Counted from the stretch's first letter, positions 1-9,169 are shown. The stretch: 64,000 bases of DNA from Ensifer adhaerens (GCF_020035535.1 NZ_CP083350.1:1188501-1252500), one strand, 5' to 3'. The notes: generated from the letters alone by a model not told the origin. A program made the numbers and translations.

Positions 1-1
1 C

Positions 2-142
2 AGCGATTTCACGCCGAAATTTGTCAAGAAATTCGCAGACATAAGCCCGCTCATTTCCAGTGCGGTCGAAGAGTACGTCTCAGAAGTGAAGGCGGGGTTA
101 TTTCCGACCAAGGAACATACTTTCCACCCCCGCCGTAATTGA
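2..142 (+). CDS. panB: 3-methyl-2-oxobutanoate hydroxymethyltransferase, C-terminal end (partial)
   Basis: Only the last 46 codons are inside the window. The peptide runs from SDFTPKFVKKFADI through AVEEYVSEVKAGLFP to HTFHPRRN and stops with TGA. This matches the usual PanB C-terminus, where an F-x-PKFV-K/R segment is followed by a helix and a 'FP..EH.F' tail. PanB transfers a hydroxymethyl group from 5,10-methylene-tetrahydrofolate to 2-oxoisovalerate in pantothenate synthesis. The gene enters from the left edge, so its start and any panC partner cannot be seen. A divergent PanB-like paralogue lies on the minus strand at 43184-44011 and is clearly a different gene. The call rests on a short segment but the motif is characteristic. 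Confidence 0.75.
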   Translation, partial: SDFTPKFVKKFADISPLISSAVEEYVSEVKAGLFPTKEHTFHPRRN

Positions 143-255
143 GACCTTAGCGCGAGATTACATAAGATGGCACGGAGAAGGCGCGAGACGTCCTCAAGCC
201 GTGTCGTTCGGCAACCTACGCTGGTTTCGGAAAGCCAGCGCCGTTCAGCCTAGCA

Positions 256-1359
256 TTACAGAAGCGGGCGGGTTAGCGGTTCGTAGGTGCGTCGATAAAG
301 AGCGTTCCCGAAGAGCCGCAAGACGACGTTCCGTAAAGCGCTGGATCCGCCTCTAAGCTTGTCTCGTGATCGTGCCTTCTTCTGAACCCATTCAACGCGG
401 CCGATCCGGTTCTCGTGAAACCGCTGCAGGATGTCCGCCATAGGACCGCCACGCGCAATGAGTTCACCTAAAACTACGGCATCTTCAATCGCCATACCCG
501 CCCCTTGGGCCATGCTCGGGGATGAAGCGTGTGCAGCGTCCCCGATCAGGACGTGACGATCAGCTATCCAGCGCTGCGCGCGGATTTCTTGCAGGGTAGC
601 GCGGTGGATTTGGGTCGTGGGGTCGAGATTGGCGACGATCAGTCCAAGAGGTCCAGTAAAGCTACGGAACAGGTGCTTCAGAACCTCAACAGAACCGTCG
701 CCAAATTCGTTCGAAGGGCAATCGGCATAAACATATGTTTCCGTGTCGCTTATCGGAATCCCGAGGAGGGTGCGGCCTTGTCCAAGCATCGCCGTCCACG
801 TAACGATCTTTCCGTTGCTCGGAACTATGGTTCGCCAACAAGAAATCCCGATCTGTCGAGGGGATGATCCGAAGATGCGCTCACGTAGTGGGGAATTAAC
901 CCCAGAGGCACCGATTACCAAATCGTAATCCCTTTCCCGTCCGTCCGAGAACTGAACCGTCCGGCTGTCGCCAATGGCGTTAGTGGAGAGTACTTCGACC
1001 CCATAGGTGATGGCGTCAGGATCTATTGAGTTTTGAAGCACGCTGATGAGGCCTTGGCGAGAGAGTGAGAGGCAGGGCCCACAATGCTCCCAAACCGCCG
1101 CGGTGGCTGTGTCGTTTAGCACAATCCCCGATGATGACAGGATGCGCTGTGCTGTAATCGGATAGGCGATCGATGTGACAGCGTCGAGCAGTCCTAGATC
1201 GCCAAGCGCTCGCGACGCGTTTCCGAGCAAGAAGATACCTGCTCCTTCAGTGGGTGGCCGCTCCCGCCGCTCGACGACCTCGTATTTGATGCCCCTTAAT
1301 TCGAACGCGCGCGCGGCCGCGAGGCCAGCGATGCCCGCGCCTACAATCAATACTCTCAT
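256..1359 (-). CDS. FAD-dependent aromatic-type monooxygenase
   Basis: The 367-residue product is a class A flavoprotein monooxygenase of the p-hydroxybenzoate hydroxylase fold. The N-terminus MRVLIVGAGIAGLAAARAFE holds the GxGxxG dinucleotide-binding loop. A DG-type motif (DYDLVIGASGVNS) and the late FAD-ribityl motif GDAAHASSPSMAQG are both present. Such enzymes hydroxylate aromatic or related substrates with NAD(P)H and O2; the substrate cannot be read from sequence. I start at 1359 because the motif begins there and GGGAAAG precedes it. The frame stays open to 1443, but that extension is not family-like. The gene ends about 110 bp from the panB stop and faces it. It lies downstream of a same-strand LysR gene that is a plausible regulator. 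Confidence 0.85.
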   Translation of the reverse strand: MRVLIVGAGIAGLAAARAFELRGIKYEVVERRERPPTEGAGIFLLGNASRALGDLGLLDAVTSIAYPITAQRILSSSGIVLNDTATAAVWEHCGPCLSLSRQGLISVLQNSIDPDAITYGVEVLSTNAIGDSRTVQFSDGRERDYDLVIGASGVNSPLRERIFGSSPRQIGISCWRTIVPSNGKIVTWTAMLGQGRTLLGIPISDTETYVYADCPSNEFGDGSVEVLKHLFRSFTGPLGLIVANLDPTTQIHRATLQEIRAQRWIADRHVLIGDAAHASSPSMAQGAGMAIEDAVVLGELIARGGPMADILQRFHENRIGRVEWVQKKARSRDKLRGGSSALRNVVLRLFGNALYRRTYEPLTRPLL

Positions 1360-1526
1360 TGACTTTCCCGGATAATGGGGCTTCGCCCAACTGTCGTTAT
1401 ACGTGCAGATATCGCCTATGCCATCGTTTCCGTCACTATTCAATCCATCACCACATACATGATTTCAACGAGTGGTTAACCTCGCGTGTCAGCCACCCTG
1501 CAGTCAGTCAAAGTACGACCAGGGTC

Positions 1527-2447
1527 TTATCTGGTGAAGTTGGGTGCCGTGCCCCCAATCAGGCTGCGGCGCTTGGATATCGCTTCATTGCAATATGTCA
1601 TGAATGCATAAACTCTCCCCGAACGCCTAATATCAGGGTGTGTGAGTACCCACAATTCGTCAGTCAAACTGGGTTCCACGCTGCCGATGCGAGATAAATT
1701 CCTATTCACATCACCCAGCATGCAGGGAAGATAGCCGATTCCTATTCCGGCTTCGATTGCAGCTGCGACACATAAAACAGAGTCGCTTCGATAGGTGATG
1801 TTTTCATGAGGCACGATCTCCTCAATACGTTTGGATGACTTAAGGCGGGAAAGCGACCCTGTGAATGAGGCCCATTGCTCGTGGACAAGGTTTTCCAAGG
1901 TACGAGATTCAAAGCCCGCGTATCGCTGCGCATATACCGCCCAGGCGATATTTGCGACTTTTCGTCCAAAGAGGTTCTCCGGCGGAGAAGAAGTCGCCCG
2001 AACTGCGACATCCGACTCCCCCCGAGCCAGATTGAGGGGACTGTTGGCTATGAGGATTTCACAGCGTATTCCTGGGTTTTCCCTTCGGAAGTCAGCCACG
2101 ATTGGAACTATCAGGTTGTATGCCAGTGAATCACTGGTAGTGATCCGAAGATCGCCAGCGTAGCCGGCATCAGAGCCCGAAAACCGGGTGGTAACACCGA
2201 TTATTTCCAGCTCGATGTTCTGAGCAAGCGTGATGACTTCGGTGCCTGCGTCAGTCGCTACGTAACCGGTCCTCCGACGGTCGAACAAGGAGACTTTCAA
2301 CGCATCCTCTACTTGAGCGAGCCGGCGAAACATCGTCGAGTTGTTTACTCCGAGGCTCGCTGCAGCGGTTGCCAGGCTGCCATGTTCTCCGATGGCTTTT
2401 ACCACCCGTAGATCGTCCCAGCTCAGTCTGCTAAGCGGATCACTCAT
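1527..2447 (-). CDS. LysR family transcriptional regulator
   Basis: The product is about 306 residues, normal for the family. An N-terminal winged helix-turn-helix reads LSWDDLRVVKAIGEHGSLATAAASLGVNNSTMFRRL, followed by the linker helix and a periplasmic-binding-like effector domain (roughly residues 90-295). The motif order 'W.DL..v..i...gSl..AA..L' is typical of LysR regulators without a dedicated named subfamily. I use the ATG at 2447, next to the conserved start MSDPLSRLSW; an upstream ATG at 2486 in the same frame is possible. It is co-oriented with the flavin monooxygenase downstream and may control it. The ligand is unknown. Confidence 0.85.
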   Translation of the reverse strand: MSDPLSRLSWDDLRVVKAIGEHGSLATAAASLGVNNSTMFRRLAQVEDALKVSLFDRRRTGYVATDAGTEVITLAQNIELEIIGVTTRFSGSDAGYAGDLRITTSDSLAYNLIVPIVADFRRENPGIRCEILIANSPLNLARGESDVAVRATSSPPENLFGRKVANIAWAVYAQRYAGFESRTLENLVHEQWASFTGSLSRLKSSKRIEEIVPHENITYRSDSVLCVAAAIEAGIGIGYLPCMLGDVNRNLSRIGSVEPSLTDELWVLTHPDIRRSGRVYAFMTYCNEAISKRRSLIGGTAPNFTR

Positions 2448-2678
2448 CTTAAATTCGGACCTTTTCTCTTTGATGAAAAAGAGCATCTCTCAATAACAAC
2501 GGGATTCCAAGGCTTGTGATTGCCTGATGTCGCCGCTTTGCCGCAGAGCGCCAGAGACGCGAAGCCCTTTGGCGATTATCAGCATGATCGCCACCAGTAC
2601 GGGACTAAAAGGTCGTGCCCAACCGTCACGCGGTCGCAAATGGATCCGCTGTTTCCTCGAAGATCTTCGGCACGCGAG

Positions 2679-3584
2679 CTATCCGGTTCGGAGGTCGGGA
2701 AGAGTTCCACTCGCAAAGGTTTCGTTGAGGGCCGCCAGAAAGCGGGACACCTTGGGACTAACATAGCGCCTCGAAAGATGCAGCGCCCAATACTCGACGG
2801 CGCTATCGGGCAGGGTGCCCAATACAGCAAGCCTGCCGGCTGATAAGTCATCAGTGACAATCAGGCGGGGAAGGATAGCAACCCCAGCGCCTTCACAAGC
2901 CGCGTCGCGAACCATCAGCAGAGACGACAAGCGCAATCGTACGTCGGGCTCGATAAGGCGGACCTTGTCGTCGCAGTTAACAAGCCAAGGTGCAGGAGTT
3001 TGAGCGAGCGACATCTCGACCGACGGCAGCCGAACGCGTTCGCCCCCTTCCTTGAAGGTGCGCAAGTATTCTGGTGTACCAGTGATGAGCATCTCGTCGC
3101 GAGCGAAACAACGTCCTACAAGGGCGTCATCGGGGCGAGGATTGACACGTATCGCTATGTCAAAACCTTCTTGCACCAGATCTACAAATCGATCCTCGGC
3201 TGAGATTTCGAGCGAAACAGCAGGATACCGCTTCGTGAATGCGGTCGCGACCGCGGGCAAATGAGTGTGCGAGAACAGAATCGGCGCAGTCACACGGAGG
3301 TGCCCCCTCGGTTGCGCATGTCCGGTTGAGAGCCCTCCGGCGATTTCCTCGATTTCGCTCAGCAGTTGGAGGGTACGTTCGTGGAGTTGGCTTCCTTCCT
3401 CTGTGAGGCGCAGACCACGACTCCCTCGTTCTATTAGGCGTACACCCAATGAGGCCTCCAGATCCGAAACACGCCGGGAGAGGGTGGCCTTTGACCGTCC
3501 AGTAACGCGACTTGCTCTGCCGAAGCTGCCATGCAGCGCGACGAGATTGAAATCTTTGAGCCCATCCAGGTCCATGTGTTTCAT
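2679..3584 (-). CDS. LysR family transcriptional regulator, divergent from an ene-reductase
   Basis: About 301 residues with a clear LysR N-terminus: MDLDGLKDFNLVALHGSFGRASRV, then the recognition helix SKATLSRRVSDLEASLGVRL. An effector-binding domain follows (LRVTAPILFSHTHLPAVA and onward), of the CrgA/PA0477-like kind that often controls oxidoreductase genes. It is divergently transcribed from the Old Yellow Enzyme gene starting at 3695, with about 110 bp between starts. That is the classical arrangement for a LysR protein controlling its neighbour. Start chosen at the ATG at 3584; ATGs at 3605 and 3575 are also in frame. Regulation of the ene-reductase/hydrolase pair is inference from arrangement. 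Confidence 0.87.
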   Translation of the reverse strand: MKHMDLDGLKDFNLVALHGSFGRASRVTGRSKATLSRRVSDLEASLGVRLIERGSRGLRLTEEGSQLHERTLQLLSEIEEIAGGLSTGHAQPRGHLRVTAPILFSHTHLPAVATAFTKRYPAVSLEISAEDRFVDLVQEGFDIAIRVNPRPDDALVGRCFARDEMLITGTPEYLRTFKEGGERVRLPSVEMSLAQTPAPWLVNCDDKVRLIEPDVRLRLSSLLMVRDAACEGAGVAILPRLIVTDDLSAGRLAVLGTLPDSAVEYWALHLSRRYVSPKVSRFLAALNETFASGTLPDLRTG

Positions 3585-3694
3585 ATTTGATCCTATCTGT
3601 TTCAATTATCGGATCTGTGCCTTGTTTTTGCAACGATGTATTTTGAAATCGCGGTGGAAACCGCAGCATGACAACTCATTCAAAGGAACTCCAC

Positions 3695-4762
3695 ATGACC
3701 ACGATTTGGGATCCGATTACCGTGGGCCGGATGTCACTCGGCCACCGATTGGCACTGTCGCCGTTGACCCGCAGCCGTGCCTTGCCAGATGGAACGCCAG
3801 GTCCGCATGCCGCTGAATATTATTCTCAACGCGCTTCGCTCGGCCTTTTGATCACCGAAGGCACGCAACCCTCCGCCGACGGTCAGGGGTTTCCTAACAC
3901 GCCAGGCATCTATTCCGACGCCCATGTCGCTGGGTGGTCGAAGGTTGCGACGGCAGTGCACGAAAAAGGAGGACATTTGTTCATTCAGCTTATGCATGCG
4001 GGACGGATGGCGCATCCCAGCAACCGGACGCACGATCGCGTTCCGCTTGCGCCGTCTGCTGTTCGACCCGAGGAGAAAATGTACACAAACAGTGGCTTGC
4101 TCGAGGTTCCGGTTCCGCAGGCACTTTCAGAGGCAGGCATTCGCGACACGATCGCGGACTTTCGCCGTGCTGCCGCCAAGGCGGTCGAGGCAGGTGCTGA
4201 CGGCGTCGAAATCCACGGTGCAAATGGGTACCTCGTTCAACAATTTCTTTCGCCAAACACAAACACTCGTTCGGATGCCTATGGTGGGTCCATCGAGAAT
4301 CGTGCGCGCTTTGCTCTCGAAGTTGCCGAAGCAGTCTCAAAGGAGATTGGTGCCGACCGCACCGGAATTCGGTTGTCTCCTGGTTCGCGACTGAGCAGCA
4401 TTGACGAAGGCGATTCCTATGCTCCGCTCTATCGCTATCTCACCGCAGAACTTGCGAAGCTTGACCTGGTTTACTTGCACGTAGTGCACAGTGGCAACGA
4501 GGAGCTTTTGCGCGATATCCGGGCGCTGTGGCCTAACACGCTCCTGGTTATCCGCCCCAACCGGCCGATCGAAGATATTGGCATGGATGTGGAAGCCGGT
4601 CTGGCAGATGTTGTTCCTGTAGGTCGTTGGGCTTTGGCTAATCCGGATTTTGTCGAACGTCTGCGTCGTAGCGCCCCGCTCAATACAGCTGATCATACCA
4701 CGTTCTACGGCGGCGGAGCGGAAGGGTATACCGACTATCCCACTCTGGAAGCGGCCGAATAG
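3695..4762 (+). CDS. Old Yellow Enzyme family alkene reductase (NemA-like)
   Basis: The 355-residue FMN-dependent (beta/alpha)8-barrel protein starts MTTIWDPITVGRMSLGHRLALSPLTRSRA, the standard OYE opening. It retains EIHGANGYLVQQFLSP and the NTRSDAYGGSIENRARF signature around residues 170-205, which hold the substrate-binding and FMN-proximal residues. OYEs reduce activated C=C bonds or nitro compounds with NAD(P)H. The ATG at 3695 is chosen over one at 3668 because it begins the conserved barrel and follows AAAGGAACT. The stop lies 13 bp before the alpha/beta hydrolase gene, so the two form one operon. The probable regulator is the divergent LysR gene. Confidence 0.9.
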   Translation: MTTIWDPITVGRMSLGHRLALSPLTRSRALPDGTPGPHAAEYYSQRASLGLLITEGTQPSADGQGFPNTPGIYSDAHVAGWSKVATAVHEKGGHLFIQLMHAGRMAHPSNRTHDRVPLAPSAVRPEEKMYTNSGLLEVPVPQALSEAGIRDTIADFRRAAAKAVEAGADGVEIHGANGYLVQQFLSPNTNTRSDAYGGSIENRARFALEVAEAVSKEIGADRTGIRLSPGSRLSSIDEGDSYAPLYRYLTAELAKLDLVYLHVVHSGNEELLRDIRALWPNTLLVIRPNRPIEDIGMDVEAGLADVVPVGRWALANPDFVERLRRSAPLNTADHTTFYGGGAEGYTDYPTLEAAE

Positions 4763-4775
4763 TAGAGGAAACGCC

Positions 4776-5606
4776 ATGTCCTTCATGCAGACACGCGACG
4801 GAACCTCACTCTACTACAACGATGTGGGCAACGGACGTCCGGTGGTGTTGATACATGGCTGGCCGCTATCCTCAGACAGTTGGGAATATCAACTTGATGC
4901 CCTCGTCAACGCGGGTTTCCGAGTGATCTCCTATGATCGTCGTGGATTCGGTCGTTCCGATCAACCATGGTATGGCTACGACTACGATACACTGGCGGAT
5001 GACCTCGCTGATCTTATGGTGCATTTGGAAGTCTGGGATGCAGCTTTGATCGGTTTCTCAATGGGAAGCGGGGAGGTTGCGCGTTACCTTGGACGTCACG
5101 GAAGTTCCAGGGTTTCTCAAGCAGCCATCATCTCTGGCGTGACGCCGTTTCTCATGCGGACATCTGACAACCCCTCCGGCATAGAGCGGACGGCAATTCA
5201 GCCTCTGCATGACTCACTGCGGCAAGACCGGTTTACCACGCTTTCGCAGTTTGCCACCGGGCTAATGGAGTTGGAAGGAAAAGCAGAAGAAATCGCACAA
5301 GCCAGTCGCGGCTGGTTTATGCATCAAGCAATGGCCGCCTCGCGAAAAGCCACGCTTGATGCAGCCGAGGCGTGGTTCAGCACAGACTTCCGTGAGGACT
5401 TGGCGACGATCGATGTTCCCACGCTTATCTTGCACGGAGATAACGACAAGGGAGTGCCGGTTGAGATCAGCGGGCGGGCTGCTGCCAAGCTTATCCGGGA
5501 CGCCACGTACGTCGAGTTCGAAGGGCAAGGGCATGCGTTGACGATTACGCATCGCGAGGCGGTCAACGCGGAACTTCTGAACTTCTTGGCTTCGAAAAAT
5601 AGCTGA
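4776..5606 (+). CDS. alpha/beta hydrolase (non-haem chloroperoxidase-like)
   Basis: The 276-residue alpha/beta hydrolase has the oxyanion segment VVLIHGWPLSSDSWE, the strand-turn YDRRGFGRSDQPW, and the nucleophile elbow GFSMGSGEVARY with Ser95. The acid region LILHGDNDKGVP and the His of GQGHAL complete the catalytic triad. This combination is typical of cofactor-free 'chloroperoxidase'/esterase enzymes; real substrates are usually esters or lactones. The ATG at 4776 follows AGAGGAAACGCC and begins the conserved MSFMQTRDGTSLYY. It is the second gene of the ene-reductase operon and ends just before a strong hairpin. The two enzymes may act in sequence on an unsaturated ester or lactone, which is inference. 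Confidence 0.88.
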   Translation: MSFMQTRDGTSLYYNDVGNGRPVVLIHGWPLSSDSWEYQLDALVNAGFRVISYDRRGFGRSDQPWYGYDYDTLADDLADLMVHLEVWDAALIGFSMGSGEVARYLGRHGSSRVSQAAIISGVTPFLMRTSDNPSGIERTAIQPLHDSLRQDRFTTLSQFATGLMELEGKAEEIAQASRGWFMHQAMAASRKATLDAAEAWFSTDFREDLATIDVPTLILHGDNDKGVPVEISGRAAAKLIRDATYVEFEGQGHALTITHREAVNAELLNFLASKNS

Positions 5607-5611
5607 TTAGT

Positions 5612-5646
5612 CGAAGCGCTGCCCAAGGACAACGGGCAGCGCTTCG
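5612..5646 (+). terminator. Rho-independent-type terminator after the ene-reductase/hydrolase operon
   Basis: A perfect 13-bp inverted repeat CGAAGCGCTGCCC / GGGCAGCGCTTCG is separated by a 9-base loop and followed by TATT. It begins 5 bp after the hydrolase stop codon. The T-run is short, so termination may be partial. Confidence 0.75.
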
Positions 5647-5689
5647 TATTGAAGCTCGGAAACTTGAATCTACCTGGTTGGTTGGCCCA

Positions 5690-6000
5690 GCTTTCAGTTA
5701 GCTTGGGTAATCTGCCCTTCGGTCTGCCCATTGGACCAGCGTGAGACGATAGCCGCTCGAACCGCCTTAATGATCTTTCGCTACGCCGTTGCCAAAGGAT
5801 GTGACCAGACTGTCTTGGGCGCGGTCGATTCACGGTATGAGTTGGCTTTCCATTTTTTGCCGAACCATCACATGGAAGTCGGCAAATTATATCCCGAGCC
5901 GCAATGAGCAGCGGGCCGCCGTTTTCGATCGCGCGATGGTGACGGTTTCGGATTTCGTCAGGTTGTCTCGGTTGGTTGCTGAGTGGCGAGCGATCGTCCT
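5690..6000 (-). pseudogene. degraded ISL3-family transposase remnant
   Basis: Reading the minus strand in shifting frames recovers pieces of an ISL3-type transposase C-terminal half. One frame gives LTKSETVTIA and another AIENGGPLLIAARDII. A third gives WFGKKWKANSYRE and, past an in-frame TAG, the diagnostic SRWSNGQTEGQITQ. SNGQTEGQ sits just before the last catalytic region in this family. At least two frameshifts and one nonsense codon are present and the downstream KRQMYGR segment is missing, so it is inactive. No terminal inverted repeats were found. Same-strand frames in this stretch are not convincing. Confidence 0.6.
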
Positions 6001-6378
6001 GGCGGAGGGAGTGCGGGTCAACGTATCCGCGTCCGCCTCGTCGGCCCGCTTCCGCCGTGTAGCCCATTCACTTACGACTCGGCGCGAACCGCGAAAGCCC
6101 TATATTCTCAAAAACCGCCATAGTTCAGTTCCGTTTCGCCTTCCGGCGGCCCATTGTGCGTCGAGCCAAAGCCGCAGGTGCCAAGTTTGTTGGCGGGGCG
6201 TATGTTGTCTAACGCAGGTGGACCGGCCAAACGCACGTTGCTTCTCTCCATGTGGGTCGCTGCCGACATCGAGATGTACGGCTGCGGGTAGCGATGCGTT
6301 CAACATCGTGCCGTGCAAACAAATCGGGGCTGGTTTCGAACGCGATCAGACATCTGGGCTCAACTGCAATAAGGCAAT
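6001..6378. other. non-coding or decayed stretch
   Basis: No frame in this interval gives a recognisable domain or a start with a good ribosome-binding site. It separates the ISL3 remnant from the orphan gene at 6379-7764 and may be further decayed mobile-element DNA. Confidence 0.4.
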
Positions 6379-7764
6379 TCAGTCCGGCAGCCACGCGCAA
6401 TCGGTCCATTCCCGCTCATGGCGCTCTGCAAAAGCTTGCATCTCCCGGGTATTGGCCGCTGGCTTCAGGCAAGCGCGGGCGCAGGTGGAAACAACATCCC
6501 GATACAATGCGGGGGCGACCGGCCGGATGCCCTCGTAGTTCATGAGGAGGTCGGGAAGGCGTTCCGTGATCGCCTCTCCACGAGGCGCCATGACGAGGGT
6601 CGGCGGTCTCCCAAACGCATTGAACAGGACGTATCTCCAGCTCGGATCTGCCTGTCCTTGGGCGGGTACGATCTCGCAGGGGCAGGCATCACCACCGCCG
6701 GAAATCTCTTGATAGATCGCTTCGAGCGCCTGAGCCTTCCTCGCGACCAGAACGTAGGGACCCGCAGGCGTGTAGCAACCCACCCGTTCGTCATATTCGA
6801 TGCCCAACATACGTTCGAGGGCGTAGCGTGCCGACCGGTCCAGGTTGGAGCGCTCCGAGATAAACCACTGGAGGTGTCGCAGGGTCAACCCGGCGGTGGC
6901 GGCGATCTCCTTCGGTGGGTTGGGCCAGCAGGCGACCAGATTCTTGGCGATTTCGGGTAGGTTGTCATACTCGTCGTACGTCGTGATGTCGTCATCGTCA
7001 TCTACGTCCTCCGATGGCTCCTCTCCCGAATGCAGCCACATCCTGCCGGTAACACCGTCGTGTTTGAAATAGCGGTCCCGATCGGGTGGGAGTGAAGCCT
7101 CCCATGACGACAGCCACGGACCGGCTTCCCACTCCACCTTTTCGAGGAGACCCCCAGCCGGCCGTCGCATCGGCAATTCCAACCATCGCTCGATGTTGTC
7201 CTCGAGCTTTCGATTGCTGAGCCCGCGAGGACCACGACCTGCTCGCCAATCGTGATCTTCGTGCGCGTCGCGACAAAGGGCGTCGACGGACGCAGCGAGA
7301 GACGGATCGACCGGCGCGTTCCTTTTCGACAACCATCCGGAGATATCCTGGGCCGAGCGCAACGATGCGGCCACTGTCTTATCCTTGGCGTCGGCAACCT
7401 CAAGCCGGACGCCGACCTCGGCCAGATCCTCTGCCAGCGACGGATCTGCCTGTGCAACATAGCGGTTCACACGCAGAATATCTGGCGGCCCACGCAAACC
7501 CTCGGCGTTTCTCCATCCTGTTTGAAGCACTTCGCGCAACGATTTGCGCTGCCCGACGGTGGAGAACGTCAACCAGCGGATTGGCAGGCCGGCAACGGTG
7601 AGCCCGTAAAGCACGATGGAGTCCAGCCCGCGCCGTTTGGCGTCGGTCAGCCGCATCGGATCGCGAACAGCCACGATACCGTGCTGAGGATGGTGAAACA
7701 GCGATTTTGCAATTGAGACGTAAAAATGATGTTCGCGGATTGGCTGTTGCAACTGATTTTCCAT
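6379..7764 (-). CDS. hypothetical protein, 461 residues, acidic centre, HTH-like segment
   Basis: I do not recognise the family. The frame is open for 461 codons and the protein looks real, with mixed charges, regular Trp and Tyr and a coherent composition. The N-terminus (MENQLQQPIREHHFYVS) lacks a signal peptide. A Trp-rich middle section around residues 190-250 is followed by an acidic run (DVDDDDDITTYDEYDNL, near residue 260). Around residues 275-315, PPKEIAATAGLTLRHLQWF and ISERSNLDRSARYALERML resemble a small XRE-like helix-turn-helix. The C-terminal third includes YVLFNAFGRPPTLVMAPRG. Its neighbours are IS debris and gene fragments, so it may be cargo of a mobile region. It might be a DNA-binding protein; no function can be assigned. 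Confidence 0.6.
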   Translation of the reverse strand: MENQLQQPIREHHFYVSIAKSLFHHPQHGIVAVRDPMRLTDAKRRGLDSIVLYGLTVAGLPIRWLTFSTVGQRKSLREVLQTGWRNAEGLRGPPDILRVNRYVAQADPSLAEDLAEVGVRLEVADAKDKTVAASLRSAQDISGWLSKRNAPVDPSLAASVDALCRDAHEDHDWRAGRGPRGLSNRKLEDNIERWLELPMRRPAGGLLEKVEWEAGPWLSSWEASLPPDRDRYFKHDGVTGRMWLHSGEEPSEDVDDDDDITTYDEYDNLPEIAKNLVACWPNPPKEIAATAGLTLRHLQWFISERSNLDRSARYALERMLGIEYDERVGCYTPAGPYVLVARKAQALEAIYQEISGGGDACPCEIVPAQGQADPSWRYVLFNAFGRPPTLVMAPRGEAITERLPDLLMNYEGIRPVAPALYRDVVSTCARACLKPAANTREMQAFAERHEREWTDCAWLPD

Positions 7765-8187
7765 GGCGTTGTCAAAATCATCAAATCACTCGTCGTCATA
7801 CCACGGTTTCTGTGTGGGTGCCCAAAGTAGTTCTTTGCTTCGAACGCTTGTTCGCAGTTCCTGCGCCGCAGGCTCCGTGCGATGTGCACCTGATTGGGTA
7901 TGTCTTTGCGTGTTCCTATGCCGATGCGTACACGCGGGCTAGGCAATTCGGAGGAATACAACTCTCACAACCGTACCACGTTGTGGAGCGGTAGCTTCGC
8001 TCTTGAGGAGCGAGTGGTTGACGTATATTACTTGGTGTTGGGATCTCACCAAACCTGCTGCCGGGTTGAAGGGTAAAGAGACGTTTTTTGACGACGACCC
8101 TGTTCACAAGGTCGAAGTGTAATCGGCAGACTTCGACCGAGAACGTTGGATCGTCTCATGCTCCCACCCGTCCGGTTTTCCCGCTGA
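7765..8187. other. no supported gene; likely promoter region plus decay
   Basis: The stretch upstream of the 461-residue gene contains only short overlapping frames on both strands, none with family features. The promoter of the minus-strand gene should lie near 7765-7850, but I could not identify convincing -35/-10 elements. Confidence 0.35.
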
Positions 8188-8520
8188 AACATCGGCGCTC
8201 TTAAGACAACTCTGCGTCGTCGATACCCACAGGTCAAGTCATCGCACCTTGATGAGGCGATCGCCGCGTCACTTAATTTCAAGACCTATGCAGCCATGCT
8301 TTCCGTGTTGCATCAAGTCAGCCGCTCAGCCCAACTGAAGATTCTCATCGACCCTCTGCTGCTCACGCTTCCGTTGGAAAACCTGGGATACGGAAACAAG
8401 GGCGCGAAGCCTTTGAGTAATCTTCTTTGGGACATCAAGTATCCCCATACTTGGTATGATAATGACGTCGAACAGTTCATTCACGCGCGCAGGAAACTAA
8501 CGGCTGCCAACGAGCCTTGA
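8188..8520 (+). pseudogene. fragment of a small conserved hypothetical protein
   Basis: The frame reads IGALKTTLRRRYPQVKSSH then LDEAIAASLNFKTYAAMLSVL before a less conserved C-terminal half ending RRKLTAANEP. The pattern 'R.P.VKSSHL.EA.AA.L.F.T.AA.L' recurs, from memory, in small uncharacterised proteins of proteobacterial plasmids and genomic islands. The conserved segment begins immediately after a TGA stop at 8185, and no ATG/GTG with a ribosome-binding site precedes it; the first ATG at 8296 is inside the motif. It is therefore probably truncated at the 5' end. A CTG or an unusual start near 8212 cannot be excluded. Function unknown. Confidence 0.4.
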
Positions 8521-9135
8521 GTCGTCGTCGTCTGCGCGCGATGTCCGAGGGTATCCTTGCAAGCCGGAACCCGAGGACAACCTCGGCGCCTACTATCGCA
8601 AACTGACGATCGATCCGGGCTACCTTGTTAAATCCCAGATGGGGCAGCGGCGGTTCGCTGTCCTTAGGTGAAGCCGACATAGCCCGGAGCGCTCGTACAA
8701 GTGAAATCTTCCAACGTCCGTTCGGTGTGTTCAGTTTGTCGTTGCGCGTCTCGAAAGTCTCGTAGACCTTCTCGATCCGCGGTCCCAGACGCCGTGAAAT
8801 GCCAATGTCGCATCGGCACTGCCTAGATATCAGCGCTTGAGTTTTGCGGGCAAAGAGTTGATCTCGGCGACAGACGCCCGGAGCGCCTTCTCGTTGCGCG
8901 CTTAGGCTCGATATTGCGTCGAACGCATAAACTACCTGCGTCTGAGAGACGAAATTTTGCGGTGAAGTCGACCTGCCAGTCGGTGAGTTCGACACCCTTG
9001 ACCCCAGACATCCAGATCACGCGTTCTGCCGAAGACACGGTGCAGCGCCGCCTCGATGTTCGCCTTGCTTTTCCCTGGGGACGCGCCGCGCTGCCCATGG
9101 CGGAAAAGGATCTCGCCTGCGACCGTGAGCTTCAA
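8521..9135 (-). other. possible decayed minus-strand gene
   Basis: On the minus strand, peptides in successive frames look like one broken protein: MKLTVAGEILFRHGQRG and KANIEAALHRVFGRTRDLD, then GVKGVELTDWQVDFTAKF and later RIEKVYETFETRNDKL. I do not recognise a family and the frame changes several times. It could equally be several unrelated fragments. No plus-strand gene is supported here. Confidence 0.25.
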
Positions 9136-9169
9136 TCGCGTCCGTGACTACCACATAGGCGGCAGCATT

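Noticed and set aside
5789..6538. 249-codon plus-strand frame across the ISL3 remnant
   Set aside because: Arg/Ser-rich composition without domains, and it overlaps recognisable transposase pieces on the other strand.
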